7,679 bases of DNA from an uncultured Prevotellaceae bacterium (GCA_946408305.1 CAMJRQ010000053.1:1-7679), one strand, 5' to 3'. Shown: positions 1-7,178, counted from the stretch's first letter. Made by a program: numbers and translations. Notes: a model not told the origin generated them from the letters alone.

Positions 1-455
1 GCGCCCTGGAGAGCGTCACCGAGAAGGTGGAGCGCGCCATCAAGCAGGGAGCCAAACTGCTCTGCGGTGGCCACCGCGTGGGCGAGAAGGGCTACTTCTA
101 TGCCGCCACGGTCTTGGACAACTGCACGCAGCAGATGGACATCATCCACGAGGAGACCTTCGGCCCCGTCATCCCGCTCATTGAGTTCGACACCATCGAC
201 CAGGCCATCGCCATGGCCAACGACTGCGAGTACGGACTGGCCAGCAGCATCTTCACCAACGACATCAACATTGCCACCCGTGCCGCACGCGAGCTGGAGT
301 TCGGCGAGACCTACATCAACCGCGAGCACTTCGAGGCCATGCAGGGATTCCATGCCGGAGTCAAGAAGAGCGGAATCGGAGGCGCCGATGGCAAGCACGG
401 CATCGAGGAATACCTGGTTACGCACGTAACCTACCTCGACACCTACGACGAGTAA
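1..455 (+). CDS. aldA: Lactaldehyde dehydrogenase, C-terminal part (5' end outside window)
   Basis: This NAD-dependent aldehyde dehydrogenase would oxidise L-lactaldehyde to L-lactate (or glycolaldehyde to glycolate) in the cytoplasm. The last 150 residues are present, read in frame from position 3; E. coli AldA has about 479, so roughly two thirds, including the catalytic cysteine, lies upstream. The family motif EETFGPV (nucleotide-binding Glu, then Phe-Gly-Pro) is visible. The C-terminal stretches ETYIN, FEAMQGFHAG and KSGIGGADGKHG closely match what I recall of E. coli AldA and differ from generic aldehyde dehydrogenases, so the subfamily call is good. It ends 12 nt before lutA on the same strand, which suggests co-transcription and a role in fucose or rhamnose breakdown. 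That sugar link is inferred, because no sugar isomerase, kinase or aldolase is in the window. A glycolaldehyde role remains possible. Confidence 0.9.
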   Translation, partial: ALESVTEKVERAIKQGAKLLCGGHRVGEKGYFYAATVLDNCTQQMDIIHEETFGPVIPLIEFDTIDQAIAMANDCEYGLASSIFTNDINIATRAARELEFGETYINREHFEAMQGFHAGVKKSGIGGADGKHGIEEYLVTHVTYLDTYDE

Positions 456-467
456 GCACCCGCTGAC

Positions 468-1208
468 ATGAAGATTGGACTATTCATTCCCTGTTACGTC
501 GACGCGCTCTACCCCGAGGTGGGCGTGTCGACTTTCTCTTTGCTCCGCTCGCTGGGGCTCGACGTGGACTACCCCGAGCGGCAGACCTGCTGCGGACAGC
601 CCATGGGCAATGCTGGCTTCGAGTCGATGGCCCGTCCGCTGGCCCGCAAGTTCGACGAGCTATTCCGCGGCTACGACTACGTGGTGGCTCCCTCGGTGAG
701 CTGCACGGCCTACGTCCGTATGTTCCATCCCGGCCTGCTGGGCGACGAGGCTCACCACTGCGAGGCCCACGGCAAGACGGTCGACCTCGTGGAGTTCCTT
801 CACGACGTCCTCCAGGTGAAGAGCCTGCCCTCGCGCTTCCCCCACCGGGTGAGCGTTCACAACTCGTGCCACGGAGTGCGCGAGCTGGGCCTCTCCTCGC
901 CGAGCGAGTGCAACGTGCCCCGCTTCAATAAAATCATCGACCTGCTCCGGCTCGTCGACGGCATCGAGGTCGTGGAGCCCGAGCGCCCCGACGAGTGCTG
1001 CGGCTTCGGCGGCATGTTTGCCGTGGAGGAGCGCGCCGTGTCGGCCCGCATGGGGCTCGAGAAAGTGCGCCGCCACATACAGACGGGGGCCGAATACATC
1101 ACCGGCCCCGACTCGGCCTGCCTCATGCACATGCGGGGCGTGGCCGAAAAGCAGGGGCTCGACATCAAGTTCATTCATGTGGCACAAATCTTAGCAGCCG
1201 GATTATGA
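468..1208 (+). CDS. lutA: L-lactate dehydrogenase complex subunit LutA (LldE/YkgE type, CCG domains)
   Basis: LutA is one of three cytoplasmic subunits of the LutABC complex, which oxidises L-lactate to pyruvate. The protein has 246 residues, close to the usual length of about 240. It carries the two-repeat CCG architecture expected to bind an iron-sulfur or related metal cofactor: Cys9 followed by Cys41-Cys42-Gly in CCGQPMGN, then Cys134 in NSCHG followed by Cys177-Cys178-Gly in CCGFGGMF, with a further Cys218 in DSACLMH. The ATG start at 468 gives an N-terminus (MKIGLFIPCYVDALYP) that fits the family and lies 12 nt after the aldA stop. Its TGA stop overlaps the lutB ATG in an ATGA junction, which implies translational coupling. 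Glycolate oxidase GlcF and HdrB share the CCG domain, but the lutB and lutC neighbours settle the assignment. Confidence 0.95.
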   Translation: MKIGLFIPCYVDALYPEVGVSTFSLLRSLGLDVDYPERQTCCGQPMGNAGFESMARPLARKFDELFRGYDYVVAPSVSCTAYVRMFHPGLLGDEAHHCEAHGKTVDLVEFLHDVLQVKSLPSRFPHRVSVHNSCHGVRELGLSSPSECNVPRFNKIIDLLRLVDGIEVVEPERPDECCGFGGMFAVEERAVSARMGLEKVRRHIQTGAEYITGPDSACLMHMRGVAEKQGLDIKFIHVAQILAAGL

Positions 1209-2581
1209 GTACGATACATGCCAAGCGAGCCGAAGCCTACCTGCGCGACGAGGCTGTCGTCTCGCGCCACGACCAGACCTTCTTCGGCGTGCGCCAGAAG
1301 CGCGACCGCATGGCCCAGGCCCTGCCCGAATGGGAAGACCTGCGCGAGGCGGCCAGCCAGATAAAGAAACACGTGGCCACCCACCTGGCCGACTATCTCG
1401 AGCAGTTCTCGGCCCGCGCCGAGGAGAACGGAGTCCACGTACACTGGGCCCAGGACGCTGCCGAGTATAACGCCATCGTCCACGAAATTCTCTCCTCCCA
1501 CGGAGTCCGTAAGGTGGTCAAGAGCAAGAGCATGCTCACCGAGGAGTGCCGCCTGAACGAGCACCTCGAGGCCCAGGGCATCGAAGTCGTCGAGACCGAC
1601 CTGGGCGAGCGCATCCTGCAGATGATGCATCTGGCACCCAGCCACATCGTCATGCCCGCCCTCCACGTCCACCGCGAGCAGATTGGCGACTGCTTCCGCC
1701 GCCAGATTCCCGGCACCGAGCAGAACGACGACCCCACCTACCTGACCTACGTGGCCCGCATGCACCTGCGCCAGCAGTTTGCCGAGGCTCAGGCCGGCAT
1801 GACGGGGGCCAACTTCGGCATCGCCGCGACGGGCGATGTGGTGGTCTGCACCAACGAGGGCAATGCCGACATGAGTACCTCCATACCGCGCCTCCACATC
1901 GTCTCGATGGGCATCGAGAAACTCATCCCCGACCTCCGCTCGATGGCCGTCTTCCAGCGCCTGCTGGCCCGCTGCGGCACGGGGCAGGAGACCACCGTCT
2001 ATACGAGCCACTTCCGCGGCCCGCGCCCCGGCGGCGAGATGCACATCGTGCTGGTGGACAACGGTCGCAGCCAGATACTGGCCAACCCGGAACATTGGCA
2101 GACGCTCAAGTGCATGCGCTGCGGAGCCTGCATGAACACGTGCCCCGTCTATCGCCGCTCGGCCGGATACAGCTACACCTATTTCATTCCCGGCCCCATT
2201 GGCATCAACCTGGGCATGCTGCGCGACAGCCGGCAGTATAGCGACAACGTCTCGGCCTGCACGCTCTGCTGCTCGTGCGACAACGTCTGCCCCGTCAAGG
2301 TGGACCTCTCCACGCAGGTCTATCGCTGGCGCCAGCAGCTCGACTCGCTCGGACGCGCCGACCGCATGAAGAAGATGATGTCGCGCGGCATGACCGTCCT
2401 CTTCAACCATCCCGCGCTCTACACGGGCGTGCTGCGCCTCTCGCCGGCCGCCAACTGGCTGCCCTCGCGGCTCATGAACAGCGGCCTCAACCCCTGGGCC
2501 TATGGTCATCAGATGATGAAATTCCCCCCGAAATCCTTCCACGCCCTGTGGCACGAACTACGAAAAAACGATGAACAGTAA
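1205..2581 (+). CDS. lutB: L-lactate dehydrogenase iron-sulfur subunit LutB (LldF/YkgF type)
   Basis: LutB is the electron-transferring subunit of the LutABC L-lactate oxidising complex. The protein has 458 residues, near the family norm of about 470. The N-terminal two thirds is a LUD-type domain, with recognisable stretches such as KVVKSKSMLTEE, VETDLGE and GANFGIAATGDVV. It is followed by two ferredoxin-like four-cysteine motifs: Cys303, 306, 309 and 313 (CMRCGACMNTCPV), and Cys352, 355, 358 and 362 (CTLCCSCDNVCPV). These should hold two 4Fe-4S clusters. The C-terminal hundred residues match the usual LutB tail. I chose the ATG at 1205 because it overlaps the lutA stop as ATGA and gives the expected N-terminus (MSTIHAKRAEAYL); the frame is open further upstream inside lutA, but that part is only a shadow. 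Cys356 is an extra cysteine beside a ligand position where I recall Tyr in E. coli YkgF. Confidence 0.95.
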   Translation: MSTIHAKRAEAYLRDEAVVSRHDQTFFGVRQKRDRMAQALPEWEDLREAASQIKKHVATHLADYLEQFSARAEENGVHVHWAQDAAEYNAIVHEILSSHGVRKVVKSKSMLTEECRLNEHLEAQGIEVVETDLGERILQMMHLAPSHIVMPALHVHREQIGDCFRRQIPGTEQNDDPTYLTYVARMHLRQQFAEAQAGMTGANFGIAATGDVVVCTNEGNADMSTSIPRLHIVSMGIEKLIPDLRSMAVFQRLLARCGTGQETTVYTSHFRGPRPGGEMHIVLVDNGRSQILANPEHWQTLKCMRCGACMNTCPVYRRSAGYSYTYFIPGPIGINLGMLRDSRQYSDNVSACTLCCSCDNVCPVKVDLSTQVYRWRQQLDSLGRADRMKKMMSRGMTVLFNHPALYTGVLRLSPAANWLPSRLMNSGLNPWAYGHQMMKFPPKSFHALWHELRKNDEQ

Positions 2582-3170
2582 GCAGCATATCCTGGACTCC
2601 CTGCGCCAGAACACGCGGGAGACCTATCCCATGCCCGACCTCTCGCGGCTCACCTCCATCACCTACGCCGACCCCGTGGCGCAGTTCGTGGAGAAGGCCA
2701 CCACCACGGCCGGGGCCAAGCTCATTGAAGTGGGGGAGGGCGACGACCTGAACGAGCTCGTCCGCCAGGCCTACCCCGAAGCCCGTCTGCTGGCCAGCAA
2801 CGTGCCCGGCATCCGGGCCGACCTCAACCCCGACGAGGTGACCGACGCCCGCGAGCTGATGCGGGCCGACGTGGGCATCATCCAGGGGCGCATCGGGGTG
2901 GCCGAGAACGCCTGCGTGTGGGTGCCGCAGACGATGAAGGAGCGCTCCGTCTGCTTCGCCTCGGAGTATCTGGTCGTCCTGCTGCGCCGCGCCGACATCG
3001 TCAGCAACATGCACCAAGCATACGCCCTCATCGAGCAGAGCGACGAATACTTCCGCCCCTATCCCTTTGGCACGTTCATCAGCGGTCCCTCGAAGACGGC
3101 CGACATCGAGTCGGCCCTCGTCTATGGCGCCCAGGCCGCCCGCGGAGTCACCATCCTCCTGACAGACTGA
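2571..3170 (+). CDS. lutC: L-lactate dehydrogenase complex subunit LutC (LldG/YkgG type, LUD domain)
   Basis: LutC is the third subunit of the LutABC complex. It consists of a single LUD domain and has no iron-sulfur motif. The protein has 199 residues, shorter than B. subtilis LutC (about 240) but in the range I expect for Bacteroidota. Family landmarks are GRIGVAENACVWV in the middle and the terminal signature FISGPSKTADIESALVYGAQ, followed by a short hydrophobic strand ending VTILLTD. The ATG at 2571 lies 11 nt upstream of the end of lutB, so the two genes overlap and are probably translationally coupled. It is the last gene of the operon; a strong terminator-like hairpin follows about 115 nt after its stop. 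The subunit's exact role in catalysis is not evident from sequence. Confidence 0.93.
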   Translation: MNSKQHILDSLRQNTRETYPMPDLSRLTSITYADPVAQFVEKATTTAGAKLIEVGEGDDLNELVRQAYPEARLLASNVPGIRADLNPDEVTDARELMRADVGIIQGRIGVAENACVWVPQTMKERSVCFASEYLVVLLRRADIVSNMHQAYALIEQSDEYFRPYPFGTFISGPSKTADIESALVYGAQAARGVTILLTD

Positions 3171-3284
3171 ATCCTTCAATATTTCTTACCATCACCGCGT
3201 CGGCCCCTCCCAGTTGACCCCTCGCCGCAGCCTGTGTGCAACGGTGAGAATCGGTGAGGCACGATGCCGGAGCATTCAAAAAGC

Positions 3285-3338
3285 AAAAACCGAATTTCAG
3301 AAGCAGCTGATTATCAGCACTCCTGAAATTCGGTTTTT
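3285..3338 (+). terminator. Long hairpin with T-run, likely terminator of the aldA-lutABC operon
   Basis: Positions 3285-3300 and 3323-3338 form a perfect 16-bp inverted repeat that begins with five A and ends with five T, followed by CT. Inside it, 3306-3310 and 3314-3318 make a second 5-bp stem around a TTA loop. Because the ends are A5 and T5, the structure could also act on transcripts from the opposite strand. It lies 115 nt past the lutC stop, between convergent genes, which fits a terminator. The stem is AT-rich at its base, so efficiency is uncertain. Confidence 0.7.
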
Positions 3339-3376
3339 CTCGATGAAACCGGCATTCCGGTCTAAGGAATGGTTTT

Positions 3377-3454
3377 CTCGGCCCATAACACCGTGCTTCG
3401 TGGGGCAAAACACCGTGATGCGTTGACCAAAACCCTTCACCGTTTTGGCCCGAG
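3377..3454. repeat. Compact structured intergenic repeat with inverted ends
   Basis: This 78-nt block is bounded by an imperfect inverted repeat: CTCGGCCC at 3377-3384 against GGCCCGAG at 3447-3454, which match at 7 of 8 positions. Inside are three related units. AACACCGTG occurs at 3387-3395 and again at 3409-3417, 22 nt apart, and a degenerate third copy (TTCACCGT) sits at 3437-3444. The last unit also folds by itself: CCAAAAC at 3427-3433 pairs with GTTTTGG at 3442-3448 around an 8-nt loop. No open frame of note crosses it. It resembles a dispersed intergenic palindrome or a small structured RNA, but I do not recognise a named family. Confidence 0.45.
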
Positions 3455-3473
3455 TTGAACTCCGGATAAAAGC

Positions 3474-3519
3474 AGAGGAGCGGAAATGTAAGGAAAAAAT
3501 CCTACATTTCCGCTCCTCT
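3474..3519 (-). terminator. 20-bp hairpin, likely terminator of the GH3 gene
   Basis: Positions 3474-3490 pair perfectly with 3503-3519 (17 bp). After one bulged A (3491), three more pairs follow (3492-3494 with 3500-3502), closing on an A5 loop. Read on the minus strand, the stem is followed two bases later by TTTT, and it lies 58 nt past the GH3 stop codon. That placement supports an intrinsic terminator for the leftward transcript. On the plus strand the trailing T run is weak (TT then CG), so its main direction is probably minus. Confidence 0.75.
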
Positions 3520-3576
3520 TTCGTCGGTGGGGAGAATCTATAGTAACCCGCGCAATCACTTAGAACCTATTCGGCT

Positions 3577-5823
3577 TTATTTCAGCCGGAAGGTGGTCTG
3601 GAGCGACAGGTTGTCCGAGGCGTTGCCCACGCGTGCGGTGAACTCGCCCGGCTCGGCCTTCCACTGGCCCGTCTGCTCGTCCCAGAAGGAGAGGGCGCGG
3701 CGGTCGGTGCGGAGCTCCACGTCGCGACTCTCGCCGGGCTGGAGGAAGACTTTCTGGAAGGCTTTCAGCTCCTTGACGGGGCGGTCTACCGAGGCCTCGG
3801 CGTCGCTGATATAGAGCTGCACGACCTCGGCTCCCGGTTGCAGGCCGGTGTTGCGGACGGTGACGGTGAAGGTCATCTCGCCGTCGGAGGTCGTCTCGCG
3901 GTCGGCGCGCAGGTTGGAGATATCGAACGTGGTGTAGCTCAGCCCGTGGCCGAAGGCGAAGCAGGGGCGCAGCTCCTGACGGTCGGCCCAGCGATAGCCC
4001 ACGTAGATGCCCTCGCGGTATTCCTCGTCGATGATGCCGGTGCCCTCGCGCCACGTGCCGGGATACGTCTGGAGGGCGTGGGCTCCCACCTCCTCCAGGC
4101 TGTTGGGCCAAGTGAAGGGCAGCTTGCCGCTGGGGCTGACGTCACCCACCAGCACGCTGGCCAGCGCATGGCCGGCCTCGCTGCCGATGAACCATCCTTG
4201 CACGATGGCCGGCACGCGGTCCTTCCAAGGCATTGCGACGGCGTTGCCCGAGATGTTCACATAGACGGTGTGCGGGTTGGCCTCGGCCAGCGCCGTGATG
4301 AGGCTGTCCTGCTCGTAGGGGAGGTCCATGGAGCGGCGGTCGTGGCCCTCGCAGTCCTGATAGTCGGCCTTGTTCAGTCCGCCGAAGATGACGACGTAAT
4401 CTGCTCCCTCGGCCTTCTCCACGGCCTCGGCGATGAGCTCCTGGGCCGAGCGCGTCTCTTGGAGGTCCTGTCCCGTGGAGACACCGTTGTAGCTGCCGCC
4501 CACGTCGCCCACATAGCCTCGGGCGTAGTCCACCTGGATGCCGGTGGCGGCCAGACGCTCCGTGAGTCCCTGCAGGGGCGAAATTTCGTGCTGCACCTTC
4601 AGGCTCGAGGAGCCTCCGCCCACGGTCATCATCTTCACGGCGTTCTCGCCCACGACGAGGATGCGCCGCGCCTTGGCCGTGTCGATGGGGAGAAGGTCGC
4701 CCTCGTTCTGGAGCAGCACGATGCCCTCGCAGGCTATCTGGCGCGCGGCCTCGTAGTGAGCCTCGGAGCAGAGGGCGCCGTAGGGGCGTTCGCGGTTCAT
4801 GGTGGTGCGGAAGAAGAGGCGCAGCACGCGGCGCACCTTCTCGTCGAGCTCCTCGGTGCCATAGCGGCCCTCGTTGATGGCCCGCTCATACTGACGCGAG
4901 AGGAAGTATTGCTCGTAGGCATTCGTGGCCCCCATCTGCAGTCCGTCGGTCCAGGTGCCGAACTCCATGTCGAGCCCGTTGCGCACGGCCTGGTCCAGGT
5001 CGTGTGCGCCGCCCCAGTCGCTCACCACCACGCCGTCGAAGCCCCAGTCGCCCTTCAGAATCTGCTGCAGGGTCACCTGGTTGTGGCAGTTGTGCTGGTC
5101 CTTGTAGAGGTTATAGGCTCCCATGATGCCCCAGGCGTGGCCTTCGGTGACGGCCGCCTCGAAGGCCGGCAGGTAGATTTCGCGCAGGGCACGGTCGGAG
5201 ACGATGACGTTCACCTGGTGGCGATACTCCTCGTCGTTGTTCAGGCAGTAGTGCTTCACGCACGAGGCCACGCCCAGCTCCTGCATTGCTTGGACGTAGG
5301 GCACCACCATGCGGCTGGCCAGGAAGGGGTCCTCGCCCATGTATTCGAAGTTGCGGCCCCCGAGCGGCGTGCGATAGATGTTCACGCCGGGGCCCAAGAT
5401 CATGTCCTTGCCGCGATAGCGTGCCTCCTCGCCCAGACTGTGGCCATAGAGGCCGGCCAGCTGGGGGTTCCACGTGGCGGCCAGGCAGGTGAGTGCCGGG
5501 AAGGCCACGCACGAGTCGTTGGTCTGTCCGGCCTGGTCCCACTCGTCCCAGAGCACGTCGGGGCGCACGCCGTGGGGTCCGTCGTCGGTCCAGAAGTCGG
5601 GAATGCCCAGGCGGGGCACTCCGGCGCTCGAGAACTTGCTTTGGGCGTGGATGATGTTGATTTTCTCGGTGAGCGTCATGCGCTGGAGGGCATCCTCCAC
5701 GCGCTCCTCGATGTCCTTCGTCGTGTCCTGATAGACGGGCACGGAGGCATCCTGCTGCGAGCCGTTCTTGCAGCCCGTCAGCACCAAAGCCAGCACGATG
5801 CCGGCAAAAAACGTGTGTTTCAT
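3577..5823 (-). CDS. Glycoside hydrolase family 3 beta-glycosidase, lipoprotein
   Basis: This retaining GH3 enzyme, probably a beta-glucosidase, would trim non-reducing sugars from oligosaccharides or glycosides. It has 748 residues. The N-terminus is a lipoprotein signal with lipobox LTGC, lipidated on Cys18, so it is anchored in the periplasm or at the surface; no clear acidic surface-export signal follows the Cys. The GH3 barrel comes first, with Lys190-His191 in CVKHYCLNNDEE and the nucleophile Asp269 in VVVSDWGG. The C-terminal GH3 domain starts near residue 365 (IVLLQNEGDLLPI); the likely acid/base is Glu492 in CEGHDRRSMDLP. A fibronectin-III-like domain covers about 650-735. The KHYCLNNDEEYR block is like Clostridium BglB rather than E. 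coli BglX, so no symbol is given. Substrate is not predictable: GH3 also includes xylosidases, and no SusCD-like or other carbohydrate-active genes adjoin it. It stands alone and converges on the lut operon. Confidence 0.93.
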   Translation of the reverse strand: MKHTFFAGIVLALVLTGCKNGSQQDASVPVYQDTTKDIEERVEDALQRMTLTEKINIIHAQSKFSSAGVPRLGIPDFWTDDGPHGVRPDVLWDEWDQAGQTNDSCVAFPALTCLAATWNPQLAGLYGHSLGEEARYRGKDMILGPGVNIYRTPLGGRNFEYMGEDPFLASRMVVPYVQAMQELGVASCVKHYCLNNDEEYRHQVNVIVSDRALREIYLPAFEAAVTEGHAWGIMGAYNLYKDQHNCHNQVTLQQILKGDWGFDGVVVSDWGGAHDLDQAVRNGLDMEFGTWTDGLQMGATNAYEQYFLSRQYERAINEGRYGTEELDEKVRRVLRLFFRTTMNRERPYGALCSEAHYEAARQIACEGIVLLQNEGDLLPIDTAKARRILVVGENAVKMMTVGGGSSSLKVQHEISPLQGLTERLAATGIQVDYARGYVGDVGGSYNGVSTGQDLQETRSAQELIAEAVEKAEGADYVVIFGGLNKADYQDCEGHDRRSMDLPYEQDSLITALAEANPHTVYVNISGNAVAMPWKDRVPAIVQGWFIGSEAGHALASVLVGDVSPSGKLPFTWPNSLEEVGAHALQTYPGTWREGTGIIDEEYREGIYVGYRWADRQELRPCFAFGHGLSYTTFDISNLRADRETTSDGEMTFTVTVRNTGLQPGAEVVQLYISDAEASVDRPVKELKAFQKVFLQPGESRDVELRTDRRALSFWDEQTGQWKAEPGEFTARVGNASDNLSLQTTFRLK

Positions 5824-6130
5824 ATTTGCTTAAAAATTATCACCAAACCTGTTTGCTTCCCTGGGCTTTTCCAGTTCGTATCGTTCCAGCAAGGCAACTC
5901 ATCTATTCGTCGCCCGTCTCCATGGCGTTTCCGTCTCCCCGGGCATAATATATGATGTGGTCCACGCGGGTTGGTTTAATCAACCTTATTGTGTATGCAA
6001 AAGGGAAGGAATGACTGGCAACTATTCGTCTTTTAGTATATATTACAAGGGCAGCCATAGAATGCATTCATTCCTTTTTCCATATTGATGTCCAATGTCT
6101 TCTTTTGGATATCTTTTAGTTCACTTCCGT
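5824..6130. other. 307-nt intergenic region upstream of the GH3 gene
   Basis: This stretch separates two minus-strand transcription units and should hold the GH3 promoter. I found no convincing Bacteroidota promoter pair: the nearest match to the -7 consensus TAnnTTTG is CAGGTTTG about 20 nt before the GH3 ATG, without a good -33 partner. I see no terminator-grade hairpin after the 338-residue gene; the only palindrome is GAATGCATTC at 6060-6069. Composition shifts here from the GC-rich left side to the AT-rich right side. Two short minus-strand open frames are listed separately with low confidence. Confidence 0.6.
5903..6058 (-). CDS. Doubtful 51-residue open frame
   Basis: An ATG frame on the minus strand encodes 51 residues beginning MAALVIYTKRR and ending NAMETGDE. 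It has no signal peptide, cysteine or motif I recognise. Its first half is AT-rich and its second half GC-rich, so it spans the compositional break, which argues against one ancestral coding unit. Its start overlaps the other small open frame in a different phase. It is 79 nt upstream of the GH3 start on the same strand. It is most likely chance; a leader peptide or the tail of a decayed gene is possible. Confidence 0.12.
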   Translation of the reverse strand: MAALVIYTKRRIVASHSFPFAYTIRLIKPTRVDHIIYYARGDGNAMETGDE

Positions 6131-6134
6131 TCAA
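6033..6134 (-). CDS. Possible 33-residue peptide coupled to the preceding gene
   Basis: A TTG codon at 6134 overlaps the TGA stop of the 338-residue gene as TTGA and opens a 33-residue frame. It begins (M)NGSELKDIQKK and ends FYGCPCNIY, with a Cys-Pro-Cys near the end. The amino-acid mix looks protein-like: a lysine-rich charged front and a short Gly-Cys tail, which faintly recalls a peptide-precursor layout. TTG starts are uncommon, no processing enzyme is nearby, and an A-rich strand yields such frames by chance. An ATG within the frame at codon 18 would give only a 16-residue peptide. Confidence 0.18.
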   Translation of the reverse strand: MNGSELKDIQKKTLDINMEKGMNAFYGCPCNIY

Positions 6135-7147
6135 TATTTCAGCAGATACTTAAACGAGTTGAATCTCCAGATTCCTTCTTTGTACAAGCCTGTCATGTAG
6201 GCTCCGGGCAATGGATATCCGTCTATCGTCCATAGCCTGATGAAAAACTGTTTGGGGAGTTTGGCAATCGCCCTCCTTAATGTCTGGAACTCAGGTCCCA
6301 CCTCCCTATCGCAATCCAGAAGCTCGATGTCGGCGCTGCCATCGTCGTTCATTATGAGCAGTATCTCGTAAGTGGCAGGGGGTGCGGTTGGGTCAACGGT
6401 GTCTAGCAGAGGATTGATGTAATCCCTGAAGCCGACACTTCTGTTGACGATATGTGCCCTCCTTCCTCCATCAAGTAGCATGGGACCTTCGTCCCACAAT
6501 TGTCCTCTTTGGTTGCGGCATTTGTCGAAGGAGTGATAATAGTTCTTGACACGCCCTTTCTTCACAATCAAGTATCGGAAATATGGCGATACTTTATATC
6601 CCAGCATATTCACTGGGGCGCCAATCATGTAGAGAGTGTCAGTGATGCCCCTGGCGTAGTGGAAGGTGCCTTTCTTTTGACAGTATTTTTTCTTAAGTTC
6701 CTCAGACCATTCATCTCTGCTCATCCCTGCGATGCTGTCCAAGGCAAAATATTTTTTGGCTTTCTTCGGGTCGATGAAGATATCTGGCTCTTTGGGGAAA
6801 TAGTTGACGACGGACCAGAAATGACGCTTGTCAGGGAAAAACACAGTACGAAGGAATGATGTAAGTTCGTAACTGTAGTTCTTGGGGAATTTCTTGCGAG
6901 GATTGTCGTCATGCCTCTCCAGATTGAAACTTACCTCCTTTTCTTTCAATTTTTCAAAATAATTATGATAGCTCCTCACTATCTCGTCCGAAACGGGGGC
7001 GAGAGTGCTGTCGATGGTCACTCCAGCCTTGAATTCAGCATACCTCTTGCGCATATCGTCTATGGTGATACGCTTCTGTCCGGCAAGTTGGAAAGAAAAG
7101 GATACAAGGATAAGGGATGAGATTAGTAATTTCTTCATGTCGGTCAT
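6131..7147 (-). CDS. Secreted protein of unknown family, 338 residues
   Basis: I do not recognise this family. The N-terminus (MTDMKKLLISSLILVSFSFQLAGQ) is a typical Sec signal peptide with a probable cut near residue 23-24; there is no lipobox cysteine and no later membrane segment, so the mature protein is probably periplasmic or released. The mature part is rich in Lys, Tyr and Phe, with three scattered cysteines (in KYCQKKG, DKCRNQ and LLDCDRE) and a more ordered C-terminal half with strand-like stretches such as TYEILLIMNDDGSADIELLD. The ATG at 7147 is chosen because it forms TAATG with a possible stop of the upstream frame; ATG at 7138 (MKKLLISS) is an equally good signal-peptide start. 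The gene is clearly AT-richer than the lut and GH3 genes, which hints at separate ancestry. It probably shares a transcript with the short BspA-like gene upstream. Confidence 0.8.
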   Translation of the reverse strand: MTDMKKLLISSLILVSFSFQLAGQKRITIDDMRKRYAEFKAGVTIDSTLAPVSDEIVRSYHNYFEKLKEKEVSFNLERHDDNPRKKFPKNYSYELTSFLRTVFFPDKRHFWSVVNYFPKEPDIFIDPKKAKKYFALDSIAGMSRDEWSEELKKKYCQKKGTFHYARGITDTLYMIGAPVNMLGYKVSPYFRYLIVKKGRVKNYYHSFDKCRNQRGQLWDEGPMLLDGGRRAHIVNRSVGFRDYINPLLDTVDPTAPPATYEILLIMNDDGSADIELLDCDREVGPEFQTLRRAIAKLPKQFFIRLWTIDGYPLPGAYMTGLYKEGIWRFNSFKYLLKY

Positions 7148-7178
7148 TATCTTGGATCTACTGGGGTATAACTTCCAT

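Noticed and set aside
995..1204. In-frame upstream extension of lutB
   Set aside because: It lies inside lutA, gives Arg/His/Gly-rich sequence unlike LutB, and the ATGA start at 1205 gives the family N-terminus.
1175..2554. A 459-codon minus-strand frame
   Set aside because: It is the antisense shadow of lutB, whose Cys motifs and operon overlaps identify the real coding strand.
3148..3426. Short open frames on both strands between lutC and the GH3 gene
   Set aside because: They read through the inverted repeats, show no family resemblance, and the two strands mirror each other.
5824..5860. Possible -7 promoter box CAGGTTFG-like (CAGGTTTG) before the GH3 gene
   Set aside because: The first base departs from TAnnTTTG, there is no good TTTG about 19-21 nt upstream, and the implied leader would be very short.
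3838..5955. A very long plus-strand open frame of 705 codons
   Set aside because: It runs antisense to the GH3 gene, which has full family motifs. The antisense product is Val-, Ala- and His-rich low-complexity sequence, as expected opposite a GC-rich gene.
5893..6030. Short imperfect direct repeat: GGCAACT and CTATTCGTC at 5893-5911 and again at 6017-6030
   Set aside because: The two blocks are spaced differently in each copy, the match is short, and there is no link to an integrase or other mobile gene.
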